From positions 1 to 64,000 of the forward strand of contig NZ_JOEV01000034.1 of assembly GCF_000721105.1 (NCBI RefSeq): a DNA stretch of 64,000 nt, read 5' to 3'. Origin of the DNA: Streptomyces cellulosae (lineage in GTDB: Bacteria > Actinomycetota > Actinomycetes > Streptomycetales > Streptomycetaceae). Position 1 is the stretch's first letter; every line of letters starts with the position of its first letter. The notes under the pieces are model-generated. The model did no database searches and was not told the DNA's origin. It saw only the letters and a list, made by a program, of their open reading frames with translations. Positions 1 through 8,641 of the stretch are shown here, piece after piece. The translations under genes were made by a program, and so were the position numbers.

Positions 1-1026
1 GGGCAGGGGGGCAGGGGGCGGCGGGGGTGTGGACATCGGCCCGGACTCCGAAGTGGGTGCGGACGCGGGTGCGGGGTGCGTGTCCATCACCGGGGGCGGA
101 CCGAACACCCCCGTGGGGGGCGCGACCGTTCCGGGGGCCGGGGCCGGGGCTTGGGCTGAGGTCCGGGGCGGCTCCGACAGCGCCCGCAGCCTGAACGTCG
201 GTGCGGCCTCGTCACCGGCCGACTCCCCGTCCTCGGGCACGGCCCGCATCGGGAACGTGGACACCGCGTCCCGCACCGGCTCCTCCACCGCCCGCAGCAG
301 ATGCGTCGACTCCTCCCGCTGCGCCCACCGAGGCCGTACGGCATCGGAGACGGCGGGAGTTCCGGGCCGCGCGGGTGCGTCGGATCGTACGGATGTCTCG
401 GGGCTGTCGGCCGGTACGGATGTCTCGAGCCCGTCGGCCGGTACGGCACCCTCCGCCGGCAGCGGATCCTCGGCCGGCGCGGGCCACGCAAGGCTCCCGG
501 GAAAGTCGGCCGACGCGTGCGCTGCGTGGGGGCCGGGCTCGCTGGGCGTGGGCGCCGGCCAGTCGGGCTGTCCTGGTGTGGGCGGCGCGACCGCGGGTGG
601 CTCGGGCCAGATGGGCGGCTGCCCCGAGGGCGAGGCCGGCACCGACGACCCCGGCTCCGCCGGCACCCCCGTCCCCCCCGACAAGCCCGTCTCCCCCGTC
701 TCCCCCGGCGGAGCCATCCGTACCGGCTCCCCCCGGAAGGCGCTGGAGCCGTTCGGGCTGACGCTGAGGGGGACGACGTAGCCGATGCGGGTGTCGTGGA
801 TGGTGGCGTGGACTTCCTGGGCGGTGGTGAGGGCGATGCGGTGAAGATGCTTCAGGACGGTCTGCTGGATCTCCTCGCCGGGAGTCGCGACGATCCGGAC
901 GCCGTCGACGGAGGCACTGCCCGGCCCGGCGTCGCCGGGGACGTGGACCTCGACCGGCGCGGCGGGTTCGGCCGGGCGCTCGGCTCGTTGGTGGTCACGC
1001 TTGTTGTCACGGCTGAGTCGAGACAT
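1..1026 (-). CDS. Proline/alanine-rich protein of unknown function (C-terminus beyond window)
   Basis: An open frame runs from an ATG at 1026 leftward to the window edge without a stop, so at least 342 codons are visible. Residues 1-30 are charged. A compact segment around residues 30-90 (containing VDGVRIVATPGEE, then a helix with LKHLHRIALTT) looks like the only folded part. The rest is rich in Pro, Ala, Ser and Glu and probably disordered. A GAGGGA lies only three bases upstream of the ATG, so the start is only moderately supported. The gene is divergent from the degenerate P-loop gene at 1300. I do not recognise a family and assign no function. The opposite strand is also open here, but its translation is low-complexity. 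Confidence 0.6.
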   Translation of the reverse strand, partial: MSRLSRDNKRDHQRAERPAEPAAPVEVHVPGDAGPGSASVDGVRIVATPGEEIQQTVLKHLHRIALTTAQEVHATIHDTRIGYVVPLSVSPNGSSAFRGEPVRMAPPGETGETGLSGGTGVPAEPGSSVPASPSGQPPIWPEPPAVAPPTPGQPDWPAPTPSEPGPHAAHASADFPGSLAWPAPAEDPLPAEGAVPADGLETSVPADSPETSVRSDAPARPGTPAVSDAVRPRWAQREESTHLLRAVEEPVRDAVSTFPMRAVPEDGESAGDEAAPTFRLRALSEPPRTSAQAPAPAPGTVAPPTGVFGPPPVMDTHPAPASAPTSESGPMSTPPPPPAPLP

Positions 1027-1299
1027 CGTTCCCTCACTCGGATGCGTCGGAGCGTCGCCGGACGAGGCGTGCGGGTCCCATGGTGCCCCTTCCCGCCGTC
1101 GGGCTTCGTCGTCTGCGTCAGGATCCGGTCGTACAAGATCCGTCGTACACGTACTGTCGAGTCTCTCCGCTCGCCCGCGGTTCTCACGTCACCGGGACGT
1201 CACAGGCACGTTCCAGGAACTCACGCCTGTTCCGAACAGTGTCCCGGATGCCATGAGCGTCGGCGGGTAGGAGGCGGTCGACCAGGGAGGAACGCGCGG
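1027..1299. promoter_or_regulatory. Divergent promoter region with small repeats
   Basis: This 273 bp gap separates two divergent genes and must hold both promoters. It contains a direct repeat of ACGTCAC (about 1196-1212), a repeated GTCGTACA (about 1128-1155) and a perfect short inverted repeat GTTCCAGGAAC at 1210-1220. These are possible regulator sites, but no regulator can be named from the sequence. A clear ribosome-binding site (AGGGAGG, 1284-1290) serves the gene at 1300. Confidence 0.35.
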
Positions 1300-1881
1300 A
1301 TGGGGACGGGCATGGCGACGGGGACTGGGACGGGGACGGGCATGGCGACGGGCACGGGGACGGGCATGCCGACCGACGGACCGCTCGGGCCGGAGATCTG
1401 GCTCCGCGGCCCGGTACCGCCGGAACTCGCCCAGCCCTCCGTACCTTCCGCCCCTTCCGGGCCCTCCGCCACCCCCCGGCGCCACTCCTTCGTCGGCGTC
1501 CACGGCGGCGCCGGCACCACCACCCTCGCCACCGTCTACGGCGCCCATGACGGCGGACGCAGCTGGCCCGGCCCCGCCGAGCCGAGGTCGATCCTGCTCG
1601 TCGCCCGTACCCACGCGTCCGGACTGGACGCCGTCCTGCACGCCCTGGAACTCTTCCGGTACGGCGGCGCCCCGCCCGGTCTCGACCTCGACGGGGTCGT
1701 CCTGGTCGCCGACGCGCCCGGACGGCTGCCCCGCCCGCTCACCCAGCGGATCAAGATGATCGAGTCGGCGATCGACGTGTACCGCGTGCCCTGGGTCAAC
1801 GCCTGGCGCCTGGGCGACCTGAGCGGGTCCCGACCCCGTGAGAGCGAGGCCCTGGCCCGTTTGACCGCTGTCACACCATGA
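1300..1881 (+). CDS. ParA/MinD-like protein with degenerate P-loop
   Basis: A 193-residue protein. The ATG at 1300 is chosen because AGGGAGG sits nine bases upstream. Residues 1-25 are a Met/Gly/Thr repeat (GTGMAT units) and residues 26-62 are Pro-rich. From residue 65 the sequence VGVHGGAGTTTLA aligns with the KGGxGKTTLA Walker A of ParA/MinD ATPases, but both lysines are missing (His and Thr instead), so normal ATP hydrolysis is doubtful. Later segments such as ILLVARTHASGL and DGVVLVADAPG fit the beta strands of that fold. The protein is short for a ParA. It is divergent from a Pro-rich protein and lies 33 bp before an amidase. Function unknown; a scaffolding role derived from an ATPase fold is inference. 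Confidence 0.7.
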   Translation: MGTGMATGTGTGTGMATGTGTGMPTDGPLGPEIWLRGPVPPELAQPSVPSAPSGPSATPRRHSFVGVHGGAGTTTLATVYGAHDGGRSWPGPAEPRSILLVARTHASGLDAVLHALELFRYGGAPPGLDLDGVVLVADAPGRLPRPLTQRIKMIESAIDVYRVPWVNAWRLGDLSGSRPRESEALARLTAVTP

Positions 1882-1914
1882 CCCCCGCCCCATGACCACC
1901 GCCGACGCCGCCCC

Positions 1915-3330
1915 ATGACCGACCGCCGTCACAGTCCCCTTACCGGCCTCCGCGGTTCCTCCCCGGCCGACTTCGGCTTCCTCTCCTCCCTTTCCTCCCT
2001 CTCCGCCGAGCAGATCGCCTCCGCCGTACGGGCGCGTGCGCTCCGGGCGGTCGACGTGGTCGCCGTGGCGCTGGCACGGATACGGCGGGTCGAGCCGACC
2101 CTGTGCGCGTTCGCCGAGGTGTGGGAGGAGGAGGCGCTGCGCTGGGCACGTGCCGTGGACGAGCGGGTCGGCGCGGGCGAGGCTCCGCCGCTGGCCGGGG
2201 TACCGATCGGAGTGAAGGGGCGGCATGGGCTGCGGACGGCGGCCCCGTTGCTCGCGGCCGGGTGTGTGGCGGTGGGCGCCACCGCCGTGCCCGGCCCCGG
2301 AACCCCCTGGCAGACCTGGGGACTTGGCGCGTACGGCCGTACCGTCAATCCCTGGCGGGCCGACCGCACTCCGGGGGGCTCCTCGGCCGGGTCGGCTGCG
2401 GCGGTCGCGGCGGGGTTGGTGCCGTTGGCGACCGGGAGCGACGGTGCGGGGTCGGTGCGGATCCCGGCCGCCTGGTGCGGTGTGCTCGGGCTGAAGGTCA
2501 CGAACGGGCGGTTGCCGACGGCCGACCGTACGGGGCTCACGGCGCCCGGTGTCCTCGTCCGGACCGCGTCGGACGCGGCGGCGTACTGGCGCGTGATGAC
2601 GGGAGGCACGGACGATCCGCGGGTCTGTCCCACGCCCACCGACACCCCGCCTGCCACCGACACTCCGCCTGCCACCGGCACCCCGCCTGCCACCGGCACC
2701 CCGAGGTCCACCGACACTCCGCCCACCACCGTCACCCCGACGTCCATCGACGCCCCGCCTGCCACCGGCACCCCGCCGCCCGAACAGCCACCGGGATCCG
2801 TACCGCCCTCGCCGCCGGCCCCGGGCAGGCCTCCTCCCGCCATCGCCCTCTGGTCCCCCGACCTCGGCTTCGCCGATCCCGACCCGGACATCGTGGCGAT
2901 CGCCCACGCGGCGGCCGTACGGCTCGCGGGCCGCGGTGCCGTACGCCTCCTGCCGACCCGCGTCCCCCACTTCCGCCTCGAAGACCCCGCACCCGCCTGG
3001 CTCGCGCTCCGCACGCCCGGCGCCGATCCCGCCGTCGCCCATCGTGTCCGGGCCGGGAACGACCTGCGCCTCGACGCCCTCTTCGCCGGCGCTGACCTGC
3101 TTCTGACACCGACGACCCCCAGCCCACCGCATGGTCACGAAGGCCCCGGCGAGCGCTACTCCACCGCTTTGACCTGGGCGTTCAATCTGAGCGGGCATCC
3201 TGCGATCAGCGTCCCGGCGGGGTTCGGGGCCGATGGCTGTCCGGTCGGGCTCCAACTGGTGGCGGCGCGCGGGCGAGAGGAGCTGTTGCTGCGGACGCTC
3301 GACGGGACAGCGGTCGATTGCCCTCCTTGA
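1915..3330 (+). CDS. Amidase-signature family hydrolase
   Basis: A 471-residue amidase-signature enzyme that should hydrolyse a C-N amide bond through a Ser-cisSer-Lys triad. Visible residues are Lys101 in GVPIGVKG, the cis-Ser in [15 protein letters not shown] (156/157) and nucleophile Ser179 in [12 protein letters not shown]. The C-terminal end ([14 protein letters not shown], then GCPVGLQLV) is typical of the family. Oddly, residues 243-290 are eight units of an 18 bp repeat encoding Thr/Pro/Ala-rich sequence, inserted between the catalytic core and the C-terminal lobe; it is probably a flexible loop. The substrate cannot be told. GatA is unlikely because no gatB or gatC is adjacent. Confidence 0.85.
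   Translation: MTDRRHSPLTGLRGSSPADFGFLSSLSSLSAEQIASAVRARALRAVDVVAVALARIRRVEPTLCAFAEVWEEEALRWARAVDERVGAGEAPPLAGVPIGVKGRHGLRTAAPLLAAGCVAVGATAVPGPGTPWQTWGLGAYGRTVNPWRADRTPGGSSAGSAAAVAAGLVPLATGSDGAGSVRIPAAWCGVLGLKVTNGRLPTADRTGLTAPGVLVRTASDAAAYWRVMTGGTDDPRVCPTPTDTPPATDTPPATGTPPATGTPRSTDTPPTTVTPTSIDAPPATGTPPPEQPPGSVPPSPPAPGRPPPAIALWSPDLGFADPDPDIVAIAHAAAVRLAGRGAVRLLPTRVPHFRLEDPAPAWLALRTPGADPAVAHRVRAGNDLRLDALFAGADLLLTPTTPSPPHGHEGPGERYSTALTWAFNLSGHPAISVPAGFGADGCPVGLQLVAARGREELLLRTLDGTAVDCPP
2641..2784 (+). repeat. 18 bp tandem repeat inside amidase gene (8 units)
   Basis: Eight consecutive 18 bp units related to GACACCCCGCCTGCCACC fill 2641-2784. They are in frame with the amidase gene, adding a Thr/Pro/Ala-rich segment of 48 residues. 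The first three units are nearly identical and later units diverge. Unit length matches several intergenic arrays in this window. Confidence 0.9.
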
Positions 3331-3393
3331 ATGCGTATGCATATGATGCACGCGCACTCTATAAGCGTACGCCGTTGATCATTTGGGGGAGTC
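3331..3393 (+). promoter_or_regulatory. Probable promoter/operator of the FMN-reductase gene
   Basis: The short gap between the amidase stop and the next ATG is unusually AT-rich for this genome. It holds an inverted repeat TGCAT-ATG-ATGCA at 3338-3350 and a -10-like TATAAG at 3360-3365. The ribosome-binding site GGGGGAG lies at about 3385-3391. The palindrome is a plausible operator, but the regulator is unknown. Confidence 0.4.
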
Positions 3394-3978
3394 ATGGCCC
3401 GCCGCTTCCTGTTCGTCCTGGGCAGCAGCCGCAGTGAGAGCAACACCGAGATGCTGGCCCGCCGGGCCGCCGAGCAGCTTCCGGCGGACGTCGAGCAGCA
3501 ATGGATCAGCCTCGCCGAGCATCCCGTTCCCGACTTCGTGGACCTGCGGCATGACAGCGACCACACCCGCCCCACCGAGGGCAACCTGGCGCTGCTGCTC
3601 GACGCCACGCTCGCGGCGACGGACCTCGTGATCGCGTCCCCGCTGTACTGGTATTCGGTCTCCGCCTCCACCAAGCGCTACCTGGACCACTGGTCGGGCT
3701 GGCTGCGCACCCCCGGCCTCGACTTCAAGGCCACCCTGGCCGGGCGCACCCTCTGGGGCGTCACCGCGCTCGCACACCGGGAGGGCGAAGTCGCCGACCC
3801 GCTGGTCGGCACACTCAACAACTCGGCCGCGTACATGGGGATGAGGTTCGGCGGAGTGCTGCTCGGCAACGGCAGCAAGCCCGGGGACGTGCTGAGGGAC
3901 ACCGAGGCGCTCACCCGCGCGAAGACGTTCTTCGCAACGAAGGCACCCCTCGCACGCTTCCCGTACGACACCGAGTGA
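3394..3978 (+). CDS. NAD(P)H-dependent flavin oxidoreductase (flavodoxin fold)
   Basis: A 194-residue protein of the NADPH-dependent FMN reductase/flavodoxin-like family. The N-terminus (FLFVLGSSRSESNTEMLAR) is the FMN phosphate-binding loop. ASPLYWYSVSASTKRYLDHW is the conserved second flavin loop, with the usual P-x-Y/W pattern. The family transfers hydride from NAD(P)H to quinones, flavins or similar acceptors in the cytosol; the acceptor here is unknown. The start follows a strong GGGGGAG. The gene is monocistronic and ends in a hairpin shared with the converging ABC genes. Confidence 0.85.
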   Translation: MARRFLFVLGSSRSESNTEMLARRAAEQLPADVEQQWISLAEHPVPDFVDLRHDSDHTRPTEGNLALLLDATLAATDLVIASPLYWYSVSASTKRYLDHWSGWLRTPGLDFKATLAGRTLWGVTALAHREGEVADPLVGTLNNSAAYMGMRFGGVLLGNGSKPGDVLRDTEALTRAKTFFATKAPLARFPYDTE

Positions 3979-4003
3979 GCCCCCGGTCGAGGAGACCCGG
4001 GGC
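3979..4003. terminator. Bidirectional hairpin terminator
   Basis: GCCCCCGGTC (3979-3988) and GACCCGGGGC (3994-4003) form a strong, slightly mismatched stem with a five-base loop. It lies between the stop of the reductase gene and the stop of the converging ABC permease gene. No U-tract follows, as is usual in this genus. Confidence 0.7.
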
Positions 4004-4011
4004 AGGCGGAG

Positions 4012-4896
4012 CTAGGTCGTGATGTCCTTCGTCGTGAACCGTGCCCAGGCCGCCGCGCCGAAGACCGCCGCGTACAGGGCCTGGAGGCCGAGGTTCTTCG
4101 TCAGGTCGTCCCAGTAGACCGGGTCGCGCATGAGGTCGGCGAAGGACAGCCAGTAGTGGGAGAAGAAGTACGGCTGGAGAGCGTGCAGTTGGGGGATCTG
4201 GTCGAGGATCTGGACGGTGATCAGCAGGCCCACCGTGGTCGCCATCGCCGCGATGCCGCTGTTGGTCAGGGTGGAGACGAACAGGCCCAGGGCCGCCATG
4301 CCGATCAGTGACGCGGCGACGACCAGGGCGATCAGCAGGGCCCGCCCGAGGCCGTCGGCGAAGCTGATACGGGTGCCGGAGATCGTGGTCAGGTCGCCGA
4401 GCGGGAACAGCAGCGCGCCGACGCTGAGGGCGGAGACCGCGACCACCAGGGTGGCCACCAGGCAGAACGTCATGACCGTCGCGTACTTGGTGAGCAGCAG
4501 GCGGCTGCGGCCCGCCGGGGCGACCAGGAGGTAGCGCAGGGTGCCCGTGCCTGCCTCGCCGGCGATCGCGTCGCCCGCGATGACGCCGATGGCCATCGGC
4601 AGGAAGAACGGGAGCGTCGCGGCGAGCGCGGTGAAGACCAGGAACAGGCCGTTGTTGGTGATCTGCGAGATGAACGCCGGGCCGCCTCCGCCGGGGCCGG
4701 CCGACGAGCCGTCGCCGGTCTCCACCTTCACGGCGATCCCGACCAGGATCGGCACGGCCGCCAGCACACCCAGCAGGGCGAGCGTGCGCCAGCGCCGGAA
4801 GGTGGTCAGGACTTCGTTGCGGAACAGGCCGAAGGTCCACATCATGCTCGGGGTGCGGGCGGCCGGTGTCTGTCGTACCGCCTCAGCCTGCGACAT
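4012..4896 (-). CDS. ABC-2 type transporter permease
   Basis: A 294-residue membrane protein with about six hydrophobic segments. The first (TLALLGVLAAVPILVGIAV) follows a short cytoplasmic N-terminus, and a large loop (GDGSSAGPGGGG) comes next. The pattern EAGTGTLRYLLVAPAGRSRLLLTKY is typical of ABC-2 permeases (residues about 115-140). The ATG at 4896 lies inside the 3' end of the ATPase gene (14 bp overlap) and is preceded by GGGAGGG, so the pair is translationally coupled. Together they should form an exporter; the cargo is unknown. The LolA-like secreted protein upstream may share the same envelope pathway (inference). Confidence 0.88.
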   Translation of the reverse strand: MSQAEAVRQTPAARTPSMMWTFGLFRNEVLTTFRRWRTLALLGVLAAVPILVGIAVKVETGDGSSAGPGGGGPAFISQITNNGLFLVFTALAATLPFFLPMAIGVIAGDAIAGEAGTGTLRYLLVAPAGRSRLLLTKYATVMTFCLVATLVVAVSALSVGALLFPLGDLTTISGTRISFADGLGRALLIALVVAASLIGMAALGLFVSTLTNSGIAAMATTVGLLITVQILDQIPQLHALQPYFFSHYWLSFADLMRDPVYWDDLTKNLGLQALYAAVFGAAAWARFTTKDITT

Positions 4897-5890
4897 CGAA
4901 GCCCTCCCCCGTCAGTGCCACGAACGCGTCCTCCAGTGAGGCCCGTTCGACGCCGAAGCCGCGGACGCGGACGCCCGCCGTCACCAGCGCCGCGTTCAGG
5001 TCGGCCAGGTCACGGTCGGGTGGTTCGGCGCTCACCCGGTCGTCCGCGATGACCACGTCCGAGGCTCCCTGTTCCTTCAGCACCCGGGCCGCCTCCGCCG
5101 CGTCCGGTGTCGTCACGACCAGCCGTCCTCGGGTGCCCGCCGCGAGGTCGGCCACCGGGCCCTGGGTGATCAGGCGGCCCTGGGCCATGACGGCCGCGTG
5201 GGTGCAGACCTGCTCGATCTCGTCGAGGAGGTGGGAGGAGAGGAACACGGTGGTGCCGTCGGAGGCCAACTCGCGGATGAGAGAGCGGATCTCGCGCATG
5301 CCCTGCGGGTCGAGGCCGTTGGTCGGCTCGTCGAGGACCAGCAGCTTGCGCGGCTGGAGCAGTGCGGACGCGAGGCCCAGGCGCTGTTTCATGCCCAGCG
5401 AGTACGCCTTCGCCTTCTTGCCCGCTGCGGCCGCGAGGCCCACCCGGTCCAGCGCGGCCGCGACGCGGGTGCTCCGGGTGCGGGGGTCGGCGGTCGGGTC
5501 GGCGGCGTCGTACCGCACGAGGTTCTGGCGGCCGGAGAGGAAGCCGTACAGGGCCGGGCCCTCGATGAGCGCGCCCACCTGCGGGAGGACGGCCCGCGAG
5601 GAGCGCGGCATGGGGCGACCCAGGACCCGGGCCGCCCCTGAAGTGGGCTCGATGAGGCCCATCAGCATGCGGATGGTGGTGGTCTTGCCGGAGCCGTTCG
5701 GACCGAGGAAGCCGAAGACGCTGCCCGCCGGGACGGTCAGGTCGAGACCGTCGACGGCGAGCTGTCCGCCGCGGTAGCGCTTGGTGAGCGCGCGGGTGTG
5801 GATGACGCTGTCCTCCGCGCCCTCCACACCGTGCGGAGCCGGTTCGGACTCCCGTTCGGACTCCGGTTCCGTGGCGGACGGCTCGCCCAT
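4883..5890 (-). CDS. ABC transporter ATP-binding protein (exporter, drug/lipid type)
   Basis: A 335-residue ATPase partner of the downstream permease. Visible motifs are Walker A GPNGSGKTT (from about residue 63), the ABC-2-type signature YSLGMKQRLGLASALL, Walker B LLVLDEPTNGLDP and the switch His in FLSSHLLDEIEQV. The C-terminal ~90 residues form the extra domain common in drug-type exporter ATPases. ATG 5890 is chosen, with AGGGAG just upstream; a TTG at 5902 is an in-frame alternative. The first ~25 residues are Glu/Ser-rich and poorly conserved in type, so a later start is also possible. Confidence 0.9.
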   Translation of the reverse strand: MGEPSATEPESERESEPAPHGVEGAEDSVIHTRALTKRYRGGQLAVDGLDLTVPAGSVFGFLGPNGSGKTTTIRMLMGLIEPTSGAARVLGRPMPRSSRAVLPQVGALIEGPALYGFLSGRQNLVRYDAADPTADPRTRSTRVAAALDRVGLAAAAGKKAKAYSLGMKQRLGLASALLQPRKLLVLDEPTNGLDPQGMREIRSLIRELASDGTTVFLSSHLLDEIEQVCTHAAVMAQGRLITQGPVADLAAGTRGRLVVTTPDAAEAARVLKEQGASDVVIADDRVSAEPPDRDLADLNAALVTAGVRVRGFGVERASLEDAFVALTGEGFDVAG

Positions 5891-5908
5891 CGGCTCCCTC
5901 AATTCGTC

Positions 5909-5980
5909 GTACTCGTTCGTACCCGGGTACTCATTCGTACCCGCGTACTCGTTCGTACCCGCGTACTCGTTCGTACCCGC
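5909..5980. repeat. 18 bp tandem array (4 units) downstream of LolA-like gene
   Basis: Four units of GTACTCGTTCGTACCCGC occupy 5909-5926, 5927-5944, 5945-5962 and 5963-5980, with a partial fifth copy after them. Two single-base differences separate the copies. The array fills the 120 bp gap between the LolA-like gene's stop (6011) and the ATPase start (5890). It is not coding on either strand by any supporting signal. Confidence 0.92.
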
Positions 5981-6010
5981 CGTACTCGCCCGTCCTGTCC
6001 CGGTGGCCGC

Positions 6011-7246
6011 CTACTTCCCCGCGTCGGCCGCCTTCACCAGGGCGTCCTTGGTGACCGCGCCGACGTAGACCTTGCCGTCGTCCGTCATCAGGGCGTTGAC
6101 CAGGCGGGTCGAGAACACCGTGCCCGAGCCGAAGTCGCCCTTGACCTTGTCGCCGAGCGAGCCGAGGAAGCCGCCGAGGTCGCCGCCTGCCTCGGAGCCC
6201 GAGGGCATGCCCTGACCTCCCGTGTCGAAGGTGGCGATGGAGTTCCAGCCCTTGCCGATGACCTTGAGACCGTCGAGCTCCTTGCCGAGGTCCTCCTCGG
6301 GCTTGGCGCCCGCCGGGTCGTGCCGCGGGCCCTTCTCGACGTCCGCGCCCTCCCGGTCCTTGCCCTCGGAGACCTTCGCACCCTTGGGCGGGGTGAAGTC
6401 GAAGGTGGAGGCGGCCGGCTTGCCGAAGCCGACCTGGGTGAAGCCGGCGTCCACGACGGCGGCGCCGCCGCTGGCCGGGGTCAGCGTGAACTTCAGCGGC
6501 AGCCCGGTCTTCGAGTCGACGGCCACGGTGATCTGGCCAACGGTGGAGCCGGAGTCCTTGGGCTTGATGACGAGGCGGTAGGCGTCGCGGCCCGCGACCT
6601 GCGCGGTGCCGTCGACGGTCACGGAGGTGGTGTCGTCGACCGACTTCAGGGCCTCTTCGGCGAGGTCCTTGGGCGTGGCCGGGACGTCCTGCTCCTTCCG
6701 CTCCTTTCCGGCCGCCGCGCCGTCGGGGGCGGTCGAGTGGTAGACCTCGTTGGACTTGCTGTCGTAGCCCCAGACGTCCTTGCCGTTGTGGATGACGCTG
6801 TATTCGGCGGCGTTCTCCAGCAGCGACAGCTTCTGCTTGTCGGGGCCGTCCGCCGCGACGCGCAGCGTGTGCGTGCCGGTGACGAGTTCGGTGAGCTTGG
6901 ACGAGGGGTCGGCGGAGGAACCGCCGTCGCCCGACTCCATGCCCGAAGCCAGGCTGTTCTCCAGACCGCCGAGATCGGGCAGTCCGAGGTCCGTGGTGAT
7001 CTTCACCGTTCCGGACAGCTGCTGTACGTCCGACGCGGCGATCTTCTCGATGAGTTCCTGGGCGCTGATCTTCGGTAGGTCGGGGTCGCCGGAGTCGGCG
7101 AGCGCGGGGACGAGCCCGATGGTCGCCGCCGCCACCCCCACCACCGCGACCGGCACGACGTACCGCGCGGCTTTGCGCCGGCGGGCCGCGCGCAGCTCGT
7201 CGGCGTCCGTGGCGGTCGTGCTGTCGTCTGATGCGAACGGTGCCAT
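6011..7246 (-). CDS. LolA/RseB-like secreted protein
   Basis: A 411-residue exported protein. ATG 7246 is chosen because GGAGGT lies about ten bases upstream; frame-open sequence continues further upstream but has no good start. Residues 22-50 (RRRKAARYVVPV...ALA) form a signal peptide or membrane anchor. The rest resembles the LolA/RseB beta-sheet fold that binds lipid or lipoprotein in a cavity: SGTVKITTDLGLP, then AEYSVIHNGKDVWGYDSKSNEVY, then YRLVIKP and a late FDTGGQGMPSG loop. In actinobacteria such proteins are outside the membrane; substrates are mostly unknown. It precedes the ABC exporter genes in the same direction, which suggests a joint envelope role. Confidence 0.82.
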   Translation of the reverse strand: MAPFASDDSTTATDADELRAARRRKAARYVVPVAVVGVAAATIGLVPALADSGDPDLPKISAQELIEKIAASDVQQLSGTVKITTDLGLPDLGGLENSLASGMESGDGGSSADPSSKLTELVTGTHTLRVAADGPDKQKLSLLENAAEYSVIHNGKDVWGYDSKSNEVYHSTAPDGAAAGKERKEQDVPATPKDLAEEALKSVDDTTSVTVDGTAQVAGRDAYRLVIKPKDSGSTVGQITVAVDSKTGLPLKFTLTPASGGAAVVDAGFTQVGFGKPAASTFDFTPPKGAKVSEGKDREGADVEKGPRHDPAGAKPEEDLGKELDGLKVIGKGWNSIATFDTGGQGMPSGSEAGGDLGGFLGSLGDKVKGDFGSGTVFSTRLVNALMTDDGKVYVGAVTKDALVKAADAGK

Positions 7247-7428
7247 GTGTGCCTTACCTCCGTCGTCGGCGGCGGCTGTCCCACTCTCGTACGTCCACCC
7301 GTAGCCGCCATTCTCACCCGAATCGGTGAGGAGTGGTGTTTTCCGTTGTGACCATCTGACCAAATTCACCGGGATGAATCGTCAGCCCCCGGACTCAACT
7401 CCATGTACACCTGCGGTATGACACACGG

Positions 7429-7475
7429 AGGCGGCGCCTCCCCCGACCCGTAGGGGTTCGGAGGAGACGCCGCCT
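7429..7475 (-). terminator. Long hairpin terminator after the CHRD gene
   Basis: AGGCGGCG (7429-7436) pairs with CGCCGCCT (7468-7475). Inner segments CCTCC/GGAGG and CCGACCC/GGGTTCGG extend the stem to a loop at about 7450. It lies downstream of the CHRD gene and about 180 bp upstream of the LolA-like start, so it should separate the two transcripts. A 23 bp direct duplication (about 7482-7528, containing GGAGACACGGCGTT) sits between it and the CHRD stop. Confidence 0.75.
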
Positions 7476-7537
7476 TCTGTGCGGGCGGAGACACGGCGTT
7501 GCGTGCCGGTGGAGACACGGCGTTGGGTGCGGGTGGA

Positions 7538-8542
7538 TCAGCCCTGCAGGAACACGTAGTCCGCGTGGTACGGCACGCCGACGACGGCGCCCGGCGCGCA
7601 GGAGCCGGCCGGGGCGACGCCGCCGACGGTGTTCAGCCGCAGGATCTCCGAGGTGCCGGCGAGCAGACCGTGGTGCCGGCCGGACTGGGTGGCCTTGAGG
7701 TCGAGCTCGGGGATGTTCCCGTCCCCGTTCGGCGTCCTGGCGAGGACGGCTCCGGTGACCGCGCTGCCGTCGGGCGCGATCCACTGCGGTGTTCCGGAGT
7801 TGGGCTGGACGAACGAGTGCGCGATGCCGCCACCGAGAGCGGCGCGGACGTCCCGCTGGGCGAAGGCGTACCCGCCGCCCTCGACCGGCTTGCACTCGTA
7901 GATCTGCTTGCCCTTGATCACGGACGCCTGGACGTTGTCGAGGGCGTCCCGGAAGTCGAAGGCGGCGACGGTGACCTTGTGGAGCTGGCCGCGGAGGGCG
8001 CCGCCCGGGAACTCGGCGGTGTGCAGGTTGGCGTAGAACGAGGCGGGGTCGTTCTTGAGGGCGTCGAGCAGTGCCGCGTCCTTGACCTCGACGGTCCCGG
8101 TGAGGGTACGGCCCTTGCCGGGGCCCTTGCCGTGGCCCTTCAGGAGTTTCGTGAAGTCGACCTTGATGCCGCCGTTGGTGCCCTTGGCGCCCTGGTGGAG
8201 GTGGAGGGCGGTGGGCTTGCTGGTACCGGACCACTCGACGGCGACGGATACCTTGTCGCCCGTCACCTTGACGAACTGGAGCGCGGCGCCGTCCTGGTCA
8301 CCGACGGCCGGGCCGCCCTGGACCGGTACCTCGTTGGCACCCCTGAGGCTGGCGGCGAGGACAGTGCCGCCCGTCTCTCCGGCCGCGGCGGCGGGTACCG
8401 CCGCGGAGGCGACACCGCCTGCGGCGGCCACCGCGACGGCGGCGGCGACCAGGCCCCTACAGCGGGTCAGGCTGTGACGGCGTGCCGGGTCAGGGCGTCT
8501 CAGTGTCTTACGGCGTGTTGAGAACGTCGTGTTCATGCCCAC
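7538..8542 (-). CDS. Secreted CHRD / DUF3455 two-domain protein
   Basis: A 334-residue exported protein with two domains. GTG 8542 is chosen over the ATG two codons later because GGGGAGAC lies nine bases upstream. Residues 1-54 are a signal peptide (Arg-rich, hydrophobic LVAAAVAVAAAGG, AAA cleavage region). Residues about 58-175 look like a CHRD domain (TALHLHQGAKGTNG, FYANLHTAEFPGGALRGQL). Residues about 185-334 match the DUF3455 pattern (IYECKPVEGGGYAF, WIAPDGSAVTGAV, final YHADYVFLQ). Biochemical roles of both families are poorly known. A TGTGA-N6-TCACA palindrome about 108 bp upstream suggests control by a Rex- or Crp-like regulator. Confidence 0.85.
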   Translation of the reverse strand: MGMNTTFSTRRKTLRRPDPARRHSLTRCRGLVAAAVAVAAAGGVASAAVPAAAAGETGGTVLAASLRGANEVPVQGGPAVGDQDGAALQFVKVTGDKVSVAVEWSGTSKPTALHLHQGAKGTNGGIKVDFTKLLKGHGKGPGKGRTLTGTVEVKDAALLDALKNDPASFYANLHTAEFPGGALRGQLHKVTVAAFDFRDALDNVQASVIKGKQIYECKPVEGGGYAFAQRDVRAALGGGIAHSFVQPNSGTPQWIAPDGSAVTGAVLARTPNGDGNIPELDLKATQSGRHHGLLAGTSEILRLNTVGGVAPAGSCAPGAVVGVPYHADYVFLQG

Positions 8543-8641
8543 GATTCTGTTGTCTCCCCGCAGTGCGGCTGAGCAGCTGGCACCCCTGCGCCAGCCTTTG
8601 GCGGGGATACGGACCGATCGCAGCCCGGACTCAATCCCGGC

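Noticed and set aside
5781..6068. Plus-strand frame encoding YSFVPA repeats
   Set aside because: The repeats are the translation of the 18 bp intergenic array; there is no ribosome-binding site and the frame overlaps two good minus-strand genes.
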